A stretch of 64,000 nucleotides of DNA from Bacteroidota bacterium (GCA_030834125.1 JAURFW010000009.1:27450-91449); one strand, 5' to 3'; shown: positions 9,907-20,443, counted from the first letter of the stretch. The notes: generated from the sequence alone by a model not told the origin. Program-made: numbers and translations.

Positions 9907-12013
9907 AACCCCAAATACAAAAAGAGAAATCTTTAATCGCGCAAGGATAATCTTTGGCTTGATTGCGGCATTTGCATTGTATTTGATTTATTCAATTTTT
10001 TCGTTGCAATATGGCTATGACACAGAATTTAGCTTAGAGAACCAGAAAAAGAATACAAGAGTATCAAAACAAGAAGGAATCAGAGGGAATATTTACGCAG
10101 CCGATGGTAGTCTCCTAGCTACATCAGTGCCAACATATGATTTATACTGGGATGTTAATGTAACGGCATTAGGGGATATTGATTTTAACAAATATCTTGA
10201 TACATTATCCTTGTTGTTTTCGCAAAATTTTAGGGAAAAAACAATTGAAGAATGGAGAGATAAGATCTTATATCTACGTAAGGTAAATAATCACTATTAC
10301 AGGGTCACTTCAGATTTAAGTTTTGATAAAGTAAGAGAAATTTTCAAATGGCCAATTGTTAAAAGAGGTCGTTTTTCGGGAGGATTTTGGGTTGAGGAAA
10401 GAGCAAAAAGAATGTATTTCATGGGTAGCCTTGCAAAACGAGCAATTGGTTATTCAAAAGGGAAGTATAACATTGGTTTAGAAGGCTCTTTTGATACTCT
10501 ACTTAGGGGTAAATCTATTGAGATAATGGAGCAGCGCATGCCTGGCAACATTTGGCGTCCTGTGAGAATAGGTTCAGCTCAAACTGCTGAAAACGGCAAA
10601 GACATAGTTACCACATTAGAAGTACGTTTTCAAGATATAGTTCAACACGCACTTAACAAGTCACTTATAGAGCACGACGCAGACCATGGATGTGCAATGG
10701 TAATGGAGGTATCAACTGGTGCTATTAAAGCTATGGCAAATCTAAAAAAGGGTCAGGATGGAAAGTATTACGAATCAATGAACTATGCTGTTGACCAATT
10801 CAGTGAGCCCGGATCGACCATGAAAATATTATCTGCACTCGCCCTACTAGAGGAGGATAAGGTAGATTTAAAAGATAGTGTCAAGACCTTTGGAGGTAAA
10901 GTAAAAATATTTGATCGTCCATTCTCCGATGACATTCATGGGTCTGAAAGAATCCCAGAAAAATATACACTAGAGGAATGTGTTGCATTCTCGAGCAATG
11001 TTGGAATAACTCAATTAGTGAATAATTCCTTTGGTAAAAATCCGGAATCATACATAAAATATATTCACAAAGCGGGATTCCATGTTAAACCTGATTTTGA
11101 CATTCCTAGTTCAAACTACCCGAAAATTATTGAACCCGGAAATTCTCTATGGACCCCTGTAACATTACCGTCTATGTCTATTGGATATTCCTTAAAAATC
11201 TCTCCTTTACAGACATTAATGTTATATAACGCAATCGCTAATAAAGGATTGATGATGAAACCCTTTATGGTAAAAGAAATTCAAAAGGATGGTAAAGTTT
11301 TAGAAACTATTAAACCAAGTATTTACCAAAAAAATATTGCGAGTGAAAATACTTGTAAAAGCCTGAATCAATTTCTTCAGTCTGTAACTGAAAAAGGAAC
11401 TGCAAAAAGTATTTTTAAAGATTGCAAATTCAACGTTGCTGGAAAAACAGGAACTGCACGAATCAGCCGAAATGCTAGTGGTTATTCAAGTGATAAATTA
11501 GCATCATTTGCTGGTTATTTCCCCGCAGATAAACCGGTATATTCAATCATTGTAGTAATTAACTCTCCAAAAAAAGGGGGGTACAGCGGAGCACTTGTTG
11601 CAGCACCTGTTTTTAAGGAAATAGCAGACAAAATTTACTCTACTCATATTCAAATTCAGCCTGAATTACTTTCTGGCAGCAGAATTGATATTCCCGAAGT
11701 GCAAAGCGGAGAACGCAAAAGCATACTTAAATTAAATAACGAATTCAATATCCCCATTGTAGACAAAAGTAAAAAGGACAAATGGATACAAACTGAAGAG
11801 AAAACAAGAAATATAATTTTAACCTCCAAGAGAGTTGAACCTAACAAAATTCCTGATTTCAGAGGGCTTGGAATAAAGGATGCTTTCGAATTGGCAAAGG
11901 AATTAAAGTTAGAACTTCACTTTGAAGGTTATGGACGAATAGTAACTCAGAGTATTAAACCTGGTGCCCGCTTCCGTGATGGTAGATCAATTTTCGTAAA
12001 ACTAAAACCATGA
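9893..12013 (+). CDS. ftsI: division-specific transpeptidase (penicillin-binding protein 3 type) with C-terminal PASTA domain
   Basis: Septal peptidoglycan transpeptidase. A membrane anchor spans residues 18-36, followed by a PBP dimerisation domain and the transpeptidase domain with all three motifs: S308-T-M-K311, S367-S-N369 and K518-T-G-T521. One PASTA domain lies at about 652-706 (IPDFRGLGIKDAF). The 706-residue length fits the Bacteroidota form with PASTA, which E. coli FtsI lacks. The start is a GTG at 9893 inside the end of ftsL; no usable ATG exists before the anchor. It is the target of beta-lactams and partner of FtsW. Confidence 0.96.
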   Translation: MKANKTPNTKREIFNRARIIFGLIAAFALYLIYSIFSLQYGYDTEFSLENQKKNTRVSKQEGIRGNIYAADGSLLATSVPTYDLYWDVNVTALGDIDFNKYLDTLSLLFSQNFREKTIEEWRDKILYLRKVNNHYYRVTSDLSFDKVREIFKWPIVKRGRFSGGFWVEERAKRMYFMGSLAKRAIGYSKGKYNIGLEGSFDTLLRGKSIEIMEQRMPGNIWRPVRIGSAQTAENGKDIVTTLEVRFQDIVQHALNKSLIEHDADHGCAMVMEVSTGAIKAMANLKKGQDGKYYESMNYAVDQFSEPGSTMKILSALALLEEDKVDLKDSVKTFGGKVKIFDRPFSDDIHGSERIPEKYTLEECVAFSSNVGITQLVNNSFGKNPESYIKYIHKAGFHVKPDFDIPSSNYPKIIEPGNSLWTPVTLPSMSIGYSLKISPLQTLMLYNAIANKGLMMKPFMVKEIQKDGKVLETIKPSIYQKNIASENTCKSLNQFLQSVTEKGTAKSIFKDCKFNVAGKTGTARISRNASGYSSDKLASFAGYFPADKPVYSIIVVINSPKKGGYSGALVAAPVFKEIADKIYSTHIQIQPELLSGSRIDIPEVQSGERKSILKLNNEFNIPIVDKSKKDKWIQTEEKTRNIILTSKRVEPNKIPDFRGLGIKDAFELAKELKLELHFEGYGRIVTQSIKPGARFRDGRSIFVKLKP

Positions 12014-13470
12014 AATCCATCAAAAAAATCATAGAAACACAAGCAATATTATCGAGTTCAGGGAATATTAACCAGGAGGTTTCTGACATTGTAATTGATT
12101 CAAGAAAAGCTACGAATGGATCATTATATGCAGCACTCAAAGGAACACAAGTAGATGGCCACAAGTTTATTGATGATGCATACAAAAACGGTGCACGCAG
12201 CTTTTTAGTTGAAGATGAATTTGAAAACCCATATAGTGATGCAACCTATATTCAAGTAAAAGATGTTCCATCCATTTTAGGAGAAATTTGTAAAGCATTC
12301 AATGATTACAAGTCGGATGATTTAGTAATAATTGGATGCACCGGAACCAATGGTAAAACAACCGTAACTACTCTACTCTATGAGTTATTTCAATATCTTG
12401 GATATAAGTGTGGTTTAATCTCAACAGTCGAATATAGAATTGGAGAATTAATATACAAATCTACTCATACCACACCTGATGTGGTGTCATTGCATAGGTT
12501 ACTTGCAAATATGAGAGATCAAGAATGCACCCATGTTTTTATGGAAGTAAGTTCTCATTCAATTGATCAAAAGAGAATTAATGGTATAACATTCGCTGGT
12601 GGAATTTTCACCAATATAACTCACGACCATTTAGATTATCACAAAACTTTCGATAACTACATCAAAGCAAAAAAAGCCTTCTTCAATAATTTAAATAATG
12701 ACGCATTTAGTTTAACAAACAAAGATGACCGTAATGGAGTAATAATGCTTCATAACACTAAGTCTACGCGCTATACTTACGGGCTTCACGGAACTTCAGA
12801 TTTCAATGCTAAAATCATTGAAAGTGATTTCACCGGTATGCTACTACGTTTTGGACACTCCGAAATTTGGACCCCTTTAGTTGGTAAGTTTAATGCCTAC
12901 AATTTAACTGCAGTATATGCGGCAGCTAATTTGATTACTAAAGGTCTCGAAGATATTGAAGTTGCTATGAGTGCCCTTCATCGTGTAAACGGCAGGTTTG
13001 AAGCTCTTCCGGCACCAAATAACATTACTGTAATTATTGATTACGCACACACCCCAGATGCCCTTGAAAATGTAATAAATACAATTCGCGAAATACGAAA
13101 AAACGAATCAAAAATCATTACGGTTATCGGTTGCGGTGGGAACCGAGACAGAGAAAAACGCCCAGAGATGGGCAAAATAGCGGCATCACTTTCAGATCAA
13201 TGCATTTTCACATCAGATAATCCACGTGATGAAGATCCAGAGATAATACTTGATGAAATGTATGCAGGAGTTGATGCAGCGCACATCAGACACATTTTAA
13301 AGATTACAAATAGAGAGGAAGCAATAAAAACATCAATGCTATTTGCGCATCCAGGCGATGTTATTCTGATTGCTGGAAAAGGTCATGAAACTTATCAAGA
13401 AATCAACGGAATAAAACATGATTTTGATGACAAAAAGACTGCAATAAAACACTTTAATCTGATCAAATAA
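12010..13470 (+). CDS. murE: UDP-MurNAc-L-Ala-D-Glu:meso-DAP ligase
   Basis: Adds the third stem-peptide residue to the peptidoglycan precursor. The Mur-ligase P-loop TGTNGKTT is at 111-118. The substrate-selecting motif is D403-N-P-R406, the form that recognises meso-diaminopimelate (lysine-adding enzymes have a different tetrapeptide). The late GHETYQ is also conserved. It overlaps ftsI by ATGA and its stop overlaps the mraY start by one base. Confidence 0.97.
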   Translation: MKSIKKIIETQAILSSSGNINQEVSDIVIDSRKATNGSLYAALKGTQVDGHKFIDDAYKNGARSFLVEDEFENPYSDATYIQVKDVPSILGEICKAFNDYKSDDLVIIGCTGTNGKTTVTTLLYELFQYLGYKCGLISTVEYRIGELIYKSTHTTPDVVSLHRLLANMRDQECTHVFMEVSSHSIDQKRINGITFAGGIFTNITHDHLDYHKTFDNYIKAKKAFFNNLNNDAFSLTNKDDRNGVIMLHNTKSTRYTYGLHGTSDFNAKIIESDFTGMLLRFGHSEIWTPLVGKFNAYNLTAVYAAANLITKGLEDIEVAMSALHRVNGRFEALPAPNNITVIIDYAHTPDALENVINTIREIRKNESKIITVIGCGGNRDREKRPEMGKIAASLSDQCIFTSDNPRDEDPEIILDEMYAGVDAAHIRHILKITNREEAIKTSMLFAHPGDVILIAGKGHETYQEINGIKHDFDDKKTAIKHFNLIK

Positions 13471-14603
13471 TGCTGTATTATTTATTTAAATATTTAGATG
13501 AGTTAGGATATTCCGGTACAGGTGTATTCAACTACATCTCATTTAGAGCTTCGCTTGCCGGAATTATTGCACTTATAATTTCTTTGATAGCCGGTAAAAA
13601 ATTAATTGGCTTTCTCCAAAAGCTACAAATTGGTGAAAGGATTCGAGACTTAGGGTTAGAAGGACAAATGCAGAAGAAAGGGACTCCTACTATGGGTGGA
13701 ATCATCATCATTCTAGGTATTGTTTTACCTACTCTTCTGTTTGCTAAAATAGATAATATCTATGTGATGGTGATGTTGTTGAGCACAGTATGGATGGGAA
13801 TTATTGGAGGAATAGATGATTACATTAAAGTATTCAAAAAAAACAAGGAGGGCATGAAGGCCACCACCAAGTTAATTGGCCAATTAGCGTTGGGAATTCT
13901 TATAGCTGCGGCAATTGATTACACACATAGCATGAATAACATTCCGCTGGAAACTAATCTTCCCATAACTAAACTAAAATTAAACTACAGTGACTTAATA
14001 CCTGGCGATGGGAATGCTTATATCTTGTTCATCCCAGTAATTATAATAATCGTAATGGCAGTAACTAACGCTGTTAATTTAACAGATGGTATTGATGGAC
14101 TTGCAGCTGGCACAACGGCGATTGTAGGTGCAGGTTTAGGTATACTCGCTTATTCAACGGGAAACGTAAAAATTGCAAATTATTTAAATATTATTTACGT
14201 AAAAGACAGCGGAGAGGTAGTGGTATTCTTGGCAGCTTTAATTGGTGCATGTCTTGGCTTCCTTTGGTTTAATGGATTTCCAGCACAAGTATTCATGGGA
14301 GATACTGGTAGCATGGCACTTGGAGGTGCGATTGCGGCAGTATCTGTAATTATTAAAATGGAATTACTTCTACCCGTATTGTGTGGAATTTTCTTTGCTG
14401 AAAGTCTATCCGTAATACTTCAAGTTAGTTATTTTAAATATACGAGGAAGAGGTACGGTGAGGGCAAGCGTATTTTTCTGATGTCTCCACTTCACCACCA
14501 TTATCAAAAGAAAGGAATCCCCGAAAGTAAAATCACTTTACGCTTTTGGCTAATAACTGTAATTCTAGTTTTAGCAACTATAGCCCTGATTAAATTACGT
14601 TGA
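13470..14603 (+). CDS. mraY: phospho-N-acetylmuramoyl-pentapeptide transferase
   Basis: Integral membrane enzyme that moves phospho-MurNAc-pentapeptide to undecaprenyl phosphate, forming lipid I. About ten membrane segments are visible. Signatures include KKGTPTMGGI (near 69), the GGIDDYIKV loop, VNLTDGIDGLAAGT and the late MSPLHHHYQKKG, which carries the HHH motif. The 377-residue length suits Bacteroidota MraY, slightly longer than in E. coli. Confidence 0.97.
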   Translation: MLYYLFKYLDELGYSGTGVFNYISFRASLAGIIALIISLIAGKKLIGFLQKLQIGERIRDLGLEGQMQKKGTPTMGGIIIILGIVLPTLLFAKIDNIYVMVMLLSTVWMGIIGGIDDYIKVFKKNKEGMKATTKLIGQLALGILIAAAIDYTHSMNNIPLETNLPITKLKLNYSDLIPGDGNAYILFIPVIIIIVMAVTNAVNLTDGIDGLAAGTTAIVGAGLGILAYSTGNVKIANYLNIIYVKDSGEVVVFLAALIGACLGFLWFNGFPAQVFMGDTGSMALGGAIAAVSVIIKMELLLPVLCGIFFAESLSVILQVSYFKYTRKRYGEGKRIFLMSPLHHHYQKKGIPESKITLRFWLITVILVLATIALIKLR

Positions 14604-15931
14604 AGAAAAATCTTGTCATATTGGGCGCTGGTATTAGCGGCATTGGAGCAGCCATTTTGGGTAAAAAAGAAGGTTGGAACGTTTGGCTATCCGAACATGG
14701 CAAAATAATCGCTACAGACAGAAAATTACTGAATAAATATCAAATAGAATTCGAAGAAGGTGGTCATAGTGAATCAAAGATCAAAAATGCTGACATCATA
14801 GTTAAAAGTCCAGGAATTCCTCCTACTGCTCAACCTTTAACATGGGTAAATAAAAATCAAACTGAAGTTATATCTGAAATTGAATTTGCTAGCAACTACA
14901 CAAATGCTACGTTAATTGGAATTACTGGAACAAACGGTAAAACAACTACAACATTATTAACTTACCATATATTAAAATCTGCAGGCTTTAATGTAGGCAT
15001 AGCCGGTAATATTGGCGATTCATTTGCCCTACAAGTTGCCACAAAAAACTATGACTACTACGTTTTAGAATTAAGTTCTTTTCAACTCGATGATTGCATA
15101 AAATTACGCTTACACATTTCCTGTATTCTGAACATCTCTGAGGATCATTTGGACAGATATAATGGTTCACTAGATAAATACATACAGAGCAAACTAAGAA
15201 TTACGCAGAATCAAACCCAAGAAGACTATTTCATCTACTGTAGTGATGATAGTAATACAGTTTGGGGCATTAATAATACTAAAATCGAGGCTTCCCATTT
15301 AACATTTGGATCAAAAAAAAATGAGAGCGCTTCTATTTCGAAAAATCAAATAAAAATAAATCTAAAAAACAATCAATACACCATAGATATGAACAATTTA
15401 CAAATTAGAGGTAAGCACAACACTTACAACACAATGGCCGCCGCAATTATGAGTAGTCTTCTCGACGTTAGAAAAGATAACATTAGAGAAAGTTTAACAC
15501 ATTTTCAAAATATTGAACATAGGCTAGAAAACCTTGGCAAAGTATACGGAGTAGAATACATTAATGATTCAAAAGCTACTAATGTTAATTCAACGTGGTA
15601 TGCATTGGAAAGCATGGAAAAACCTATCATTTGGATTGCTGGAGGTGTAGACAAAGGAAATGATTACTCATCAATAAAACCACTAGTAAAAGAAAAGGTA
15701 AAGTTAATTATTTGTTTAGGTTTAGATAATAGAAAAATCCATCAAGCTTTCCAATCCGATGTAGATATGATAATCAATACAAGTAGCGCCAAGGAGGCAG
15801 TTCATGTAGCTTCAAGAATGTCTTCAGATGGTGATGCTGTATTACTATCTCCCGCCTGTGCTAGTTTTGATTTATTTGAAAACTACGAAGAAAGAGGTCG
15901 CCTATTCAAACAAGCCGTTAAGAATTTATAA
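14600..15931 (+). CDS. murD: UDP-MurNAc-L-alanine:D-glutamate ligase
   Basis: Adds D-glutamate to UDP-MurNAc-L-Ala. An N-terminal GAGISG (9-14) binds the UDP moiety and the P-loop GTNGKTT is at 110-116. A TTG at 14600 is the only sensible start, because the glycine motif begins nine residues later and no ATG precedes it; the TTG overlaps the mraY stop (TTGA). Length 443 is normal. Confidence 0.95.
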   Translation: MKKNLVILGAGISGIGAAILGKKEGWNVWLSEHGKIIATDRKLLNKYQIEFEEGGHSESKIKNADIIVKSPGIPPTAQPLTWVNKNQTEVISEIEFASNYTNATLIGITGTNGKTTTTLLTYHILKSAGFNVGIAGNIGDSFALQVATKNYDYYVLELSSFQLDDCIKLRLHISCILNISEDHLDRYNGSLDKYIQSKLRITQNQTQEDYFIYCSDDSNTVWGINNTKIEASHLTFGSKKNESASISKNQIKINLKNNQYTIDMNNLQIRGKHNTYNTMAAAIMSSLLDVRKDNIRESLTHFQNIEHRLENLGKVYGVEYINDSKATNVNSTWYALESMEKPIIWIAGGVDKGNDYSSIKPLVKEKVKLIICLGLDNRKIHQAFQSDVDMIINTSSAKEAVHVASRMSSDGDAVLLSPACASFDLFENYEERGRLFKQAVKNL

Positions 15932-15936
15932 TCCTA

Positions 15937-17142
15937 ATGAAATTCCGTAGTATTTTCAAAGGCGACATTTATGTTTGGGCAATTGTATTTACGTTGTCAG
16001 TAATTGGTGTATTGGCAGTATATAGTGCTACAGGAACCCTAGCTTTTGCCAAGCAGAGTGGCAACACGGAATTTTATTTATTGCGGCATTTAGGATTTTT
16101 AGTTGTTGGATTATTCTTAATGTATCTAATCCACAATATCCCTGTTAAATATTATGCACGTCCATCTCAATTCTTGCTATGGGTGTCATTTTTACTCTTA
16201 TTGGCCACTTTGGTTGTTGGCTACAGAATTAATAATGCTGCTCGTGTAATTCCAATATTAGGGTTTACTTTTCAACCATCGGATATGGCTAAAGTATTTC
16301 TTGTAATGTTTATGGCAAAGTATTTAAGTAAACGACAAGATTCAGTTCATAAGTCGAGCGTAATGTGGTGGTTAGTTGGAATAATAATAATAATAATTGC
16401 ACCCATTATTCCGGAAAATTTAAGTACTGCATTGGTCATATTAACAACAAGTACTATGATCATGTTATTGGGTCGAATAAAATTCAAATATATATTTTCA
16501 CTGGTTGGAGCAGGGGTCATTCTTGCGGGATTATTCTATCTCTTCCTAATGAATTTAGACATGTCCAAATATCCAAATTCTCGACTTCCAACATGGAAAA
16601 AAAGAATTGAAACATTCATGGGAAAATCAGATGATGATAACAACTATCAACAAAACCAAGCCAAACTTGCTGTTGCGTCAGGTGGATTTTGGGGCAAGGG
16701 GCCAGGCAATTCAACACAACGAAACTTTCTACCCCACCCTTATTCAGATTTTATTTTTGCCATAATTGTTGAAGAATATGGAATGCTCGGCGCTTTAATA
16801 TTAATTGCGGCCTTCATAACTCTTATAATAAGAGCATTAAAAATGGCAATTGACAGCCAACGTTCCTTTGCTGCATTAGCCGTATTAGGCCTTGCTGTTA
16901 GTATATCGTTTCAAGCATTCATACATATGGGTGTTTCTGTTGGTAAACTTCCCGTTACGGGTCTTACACTTCCGTTAGTGAGCATGGGTGGAACAAGTAT
17001 TCTATTTAATAGTATAGCCTTTGGCATCATCTTAGGAATAAGCCGGCATATTCAAGAAGAAAAGTTAATAAAAAGCACATCCGGTCCAGGAGCAAGCATC
17101 AACGAAGACAAAGAATCAGAGGAGGATTCCGAAATTGACTAA
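15937..17142 (+). CDS. ftsW: FtsW, septal peptidoglycan glycosyltransferase (SEDS family)
   Basis: A polytopic SEDS protein of about ten membrane segments that polymerises lipid II at the septum with the ftsI product. Conserved features are the N-terminal SATG near residue 30, the extracellular loop with LAVASGGFWGKGPGNS and the late LPLVSMGGTS. A run of six Ile around residue 150 is encoded by five ATA codons in tandem (16381-16395) followed by ATT. The cytoplasmic tail is acidic and Ser/Glu-rich. Confidence 0.95.
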   Translation: MKFRSIFKGDIYVWAIVFTLSVIGVLAVYSATGTLAFAKQSGNTEFYLLRHLGFLVVGLFLMYLIHNIPVKYYARPSQFLLWVSFLLLLATLVVGYRINNAARVIPILGFTFQPSDMAKVFLVMFMAKYLSKRQDSVHKSSVMWWLVGIIIIIIAPIIPENLSTALVILTTSTMIMLLGRIKFKYIFSLVGAGVILAGLFYLFLMNLDMSKYPNSRLPTWKKRIETFMGKSDDDNNYQQNQAKLAVASGGFWGKGPGNSTQRNFLPHPYSDFIFAIIVEEYGMLGALILIAAFITLIIRALKMAIDSQRSFAALAVLGLAVSISFQAFIHMGVSVGKLPVTGLTLPLVSMGGTSILFNSIAFGIILGISRHIQEEKLIKSTSGPGASINEDKESEEDSEID

Positions 17143-18202
17143 AACCTATATTTTTTCTGGTGGAGGGACAGGTGGCCATATTTTTCCCGCTATAGCCATT
17201 GCCAAGCAATTAATAAAAATCGAACCTCAATCAGAAATATTATTTGTAGGCGCAAACGGAAAGATGGAAATGGATAAAATCCCAAACGAAGGATTTAATA
17301 TTATTGGTTTGCCTATTAGGGGATTAGTAAGAAGTCTGAGCTTGAGAAACTTTCAAATATTATTAAATGCTTTAAAAAGCTATCAGAAAGCAAAGAAAAT
17401 AATCAAAGAACAACAACCAATTGCGGTTTTTGGAACTGGAGGTTACGCTAGTTTACCAATTGGATTAGCAGCAGCTAAATATAAAGTTCCACTATTCATT
17501 TGGGAAGGGAATGGACATGCTGGATTAAGCAATAAAATCCTCCAAAAGAGAGCGCGAAAAATTTACTGTGGATTCGATGGAATGGATAAACAATTTCCAA
17601 ATGGCAATTGGAAACATTCCGGCAATCCAGTTAGAATAGAAATGTTGAATTTACCTGAAAAATCGAAGGCTGCAGATTATTTTGGATTAAAAGAAAATCT
17701 TCCAACAGTTTTTATTACCGGAGGAAGTTTAGGAGCCAAATCAATTAATTTAGAAATTGAAAAGACTGCAGAAAAATGGTTAAATATAGGTATTCAGATT
17801 ATATGGCAAACGGGTAAATTATTTAAGCATAACTTAAAACATAAAAATCTATGGTCAGATTCATTTATTAAAGAAATGCCTATGGCCTATGCCTTAGCTG
17901 ATCTTGTCATTTCTAGATCTGGGGCACTCAGTGTTTCAGAAATAATGGTTACAGGTGTGCCCGCAATTTTCATACCCTCTCCAAACGTAACCGACGACCA
18001 TCAAACAAAAAATGCTTTAAAAGCAACCCAGACAGGTGGTGCAGTACTACTTGAAGATTGTCAACTTGAAAGTTTAGATGACCTAGTATTAGAATTAATT
18101 AAAGACCATTCTAAACGAAAAATAATGAGGGAAAAACTTTTAAAAGCCTCTAAACCTAACGCTACCAAAGAAATCACTTTAGACATGTTATCAAATATAT
18201 GA
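17135..18202 (+). CDS. murG: lipid II synthase (UDP-GlcNAc:lipid I GlcNAc transferase)
   Basis: GT28 enzyme that makes lipid II at the inner membrane face. The N-terminal GGGTGGHIFPA starts at residue 9 and a second glycine loop ITGGSLGA near 195 and the late SRSGALSVSE follow the family. The start must be the TTG at 17135, inside the end of ftsW, since the glycine loop is only eight residues away. Unusually for this phylum, a GGAGG (17121-17125) lies nine bases before that TTG and could help the weak start codon. Confidence 0.95.
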   Translation: MTKTYIFSGGGTGGHIFPAIAIAKQLIKIEPQSEILFVGANGKMEMDKIPNEGFNIIGLPIRGLVRSLSLRNFQILLNALKSYQKAKKIIKEQQPIAVFGTGGYASLPIGLAAAKYKVPLFIWEGNGHAGLSNKILQKRARKIYCGFDGMDKQFPNGNWKHSGNPVRIEMLNLPEKSKAADYFGLKENLPTVFITGGSLGAKSINLEIEKTAEKWLNIGIQIIWQTGKLFKHNLKHKNLWSDSFIKEMPMAYALADLVISRSGALSVSEIMVTGVPAIFIPSPNVTDDHQTKNALKATQTGGAVLLEDCQLESLDDLVLELIKDHSKRKIMREKLLKASKPNATKEITLDMLSNI

Positions 18203-19611
18203 TACTTGAAAATAAATATAGATTTGCCTATTTCATAGGAATTGGGGGTATTGGAATGAGTGCTGTTGCTCGATATTTTAGAAAAATAGGACTTCAAGTA
18301 TTTGGATACGACAAAACATCAACGACACTCACAAATTCACTTATCAATGAAGGAATCGAGATAAATTTTGTGGATGAGGCTAATGCAATACCACAAATTC
18401 TATTAAAAAATAAAGAAGATGTATTATGGGTTTACACACCTGCTATTCCAAAAAACAGTCAACAAAAATGTTATTTAGAAGAATCTAATCTCCAGTTATT
18501 TAAAAGGTCGGAAATTTTAGAATTAATAACTCAACGGAGCATTTGTCTGGCTGTGGCTGGAACCCATGGCAAAACCACTACGAGTAGTTATTTAGCCCAT
18601 ATACTAAAATCAAACAATATAAACTTCAGTGCATTTCTGGGAGGAATATCTAGCAATTACAATACTAATTATATTGAACACAGTACAGGTTTAGAATTAT
18701 TTGATAAACCAATAATTATAATTGAAGCAGATGAATTTGATCGTAGTTTTCACCGCTTAAACCCTCAAGCGGCAATTATTACTTCGGTTGATGCAGATCA
18801 TTTAGACATATACACAAACACCGAAGAATTTATTAAAGCTTTCCAAGTTTTTGCTGAAAAGGTGAGAAATAACTCGGATTCCATTGCACCTACAGGACTA
18901 ATAATTAATGATATAATCGATGTATTTAATGAATCTATACATTCAACCTGGTACTATGGCAACAATACAGAATCGGCCTATGTTTTAAGTGATTTACATG
19001 TAAAGAATAATAAATTCCATTTTACCCTTACTCATAATACAACACACATTGAATATACAAATGGGTTACCCGGAATACACAATTCTCTAAATGCTGTAGC
19101 TGCTATATCCTTGTGTAATGAGATTCTAAAATTAGAACCCCAAGCATTAGCTGGGGCGATTGCCTCATTTAAAGGAGTGAAAAGGAGATTTGAGATAATC
19201 TATGAGACTAAAGAAAGGGTAATTATTGATGATTATGCTCATCATCCAAGTGAATTAAAATCATTCATTGATTCGGTAAAATTATTATATCCTAACAGAA
19301 AGATCACCGGAGTTTTTCAGCCTCATCTTTACACGAGAACACGAGATTTTGAAAAAGGTTTTATAGATGAATTAACCAAACTTGATGAGCTAATATTAAT
19401 GGAAATATATCCTGCTCGAGAACTACCAATTGAAGGTATTAATTCAAAAAGTCTACTTTCAAAAATAAAACACCCCAATAAATATCTACTGGATCAGGAG
19501 TCTGTAATTGAGTTTGAAGACAAACACAAACCTGAGGTATTTATAATAATGGGTGCTGGAAATATTGATCAAATTTCACAAAAACTAAAAATAAAATATG
19601 AACAAAATTAA
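18199..19611 (+). CDS. murC: UDP-MurNAc:L-alanine ligase
   Basis: First amino-acid-adding Mur ligase. GIGGIGMSA at about 14-22 binds the nucleotide sugar and the P-loop GTHGKTT is at 121-127. EADEFDRSF and DDYAHHPSE are further family motifs. Length 470 is normal. It overlaps murG by ATGA and ftsQ by 14 bases. No separate ddl or murB gene follows, unlike the proteobacterial order. Confidence 0.96.
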   Translation: MILENKYRFAYFIGIGGIGMSAVARYFRKIGLQVFGYDKTSTTLTNSLINEGIEINFVDEANAIPQILLKNKEDVLWVYTPAIPKNSQQKCYLEESNLQLFKRSEILELITQRSICLAVAGTHGKTTTSSYLAHILKSNNINFSAFLGGISSNYNTNYIEHSTGLELFDKPIIIIEADEFDRSFHRLNPQAAIITSVDADHLDIYTNTEEFIKAFQVFAEKVRNNSDSIAPTGLIINDIIDVFNESIHSTWYYGNNTESAYVLSDLHVKNNKFHFTLTHNTTHIEYTNGLPGIHNSLNAVAAISLCNEILKLEPQALAGAIASFKGVKRRFEIIYETKERVIIDDYAHHPSELKSFIDSVKLLYPNRKITGVFQPHLYTRTRDFEKGFIDELTKLDELILMEIYPARELPIEGINSKSLLSKIKHPNKYLLDQESVIEFEDKHKPEVFIIMGAGNIDQISQKLKIKYEQN

Positions 19612-20377
19612 AATTGCACTTAGTCGCAAACAATGGATGGTGACCATAATTGTGGTTTTAGGAGCAATTGTTATGTTTACATGGAATAGTTTAAGTTTTG
19701 CAAGTAAGAATAGAATTATATCCGAGGTTAAAATTGACATTACAGAAAGCCCAACTGGATTCAATTTTTTTGAACACAGCGATATTACAGAACTACTTCA
19801 AAAAACTATTGGGAACCCCGTAGGAAAACCAACATCCGAAGTTAAACTTACTCAATTTGAACTAAAATTAAACAGGTTACCACAGATTCACAATGCTCAA
19901 GTCTATGTTGATTTTGGTGGTACTATAAAGGTCAAAATAAAAGAGAGACTTCCAATTGCATTAGTTTTCACAAAAAATGGAAAATCATATTACATAGATT
20001 CTACAGGAATAATTATTCCAGATCTAAAAGTATTCAAAGCGCCAATTTTAGTAATAAACGGGAATATAAACTTACCTAAAAAGGGTAAAACCAAAGATAA
20101 AAAAACATGGGGGGAAATAACTGCCATTTCCAAAGAAATATATAATACTGAACTATTGAAACTACAATTTGAACAATGTTATGTAGATAAGTTTAATCGC
20201 TATGTATTGATTCCTAAAGTAGGAAAACATACCATTGTTTTAAACAACACTAGTAAAATTGGCCAAAAATTCGAAAACCTCCGCGTTTTCTATAAGAAAG
20301 GCTTACCTAAGCTAGGGTGGAATAAATATAAAGAAATAGATATTTCTTATGAGAATCAGATAGTCGCTAGACGATAG
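19598..20377 (+). CDS. ftsQ: FtsQ-like cell division protein
   Basis: A 259-residue bitopic protein: short basic cytoplasmic N-terminus, membrane segment at about 14-32, then a POTRA-like segment (about 38-105, including LPQIHNAQVYVDFGGTIKVKIKER) and a beta domain. The POTRA sequence pattern and the position between murC and ftsA support FtsQ/DivIB, which scaffolds FtsL-FtsB with FtsW-FtsI. It begins inside the end of murC. Confidence 0.85.
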   Translation: MNKIKIALSRKQWMVTIIVVLGAIVMFTWNSLSFASKNRIISEVKIDITESPTGFNFFEHSDITELLQKTIGNPVGKPTSEVKLTQFELKLNRLPQIHNAQVYVDFGGTIKVKIKERLPIALVFTKNGKSYYIDSTGIIIPDLKVFKAPILVINGNINLPKKGKTKDKKTWGEITAISKEIYNTELLKLQFEQCYVDKFNRYVLIPKVGKHTIVLNNTSKIGQKFENLRVFYKKGLPKLGWNKYKEIDISYENQIVARR

Positions 20378-20443
20378 AACAATAAACTAAACACAATAAA
20401 AAATTAACTGTCCAAAAACCACAACACTAAAAAAATATACCAA

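Noticed and set aside
16381..16395. Five tandem ATA triplets in ftsW as a phase-variation tract
   Set aside because: Triplet slippage would only add or remove Ile in a membrane segment, so it cannot switch the gene off.
16365..16610. 81-codon frame inside ftsW
   Set aside because: It arises from the tandem ATA/TAA triplets read in another frame (runs of Asn) and is fully inside a confident gene.
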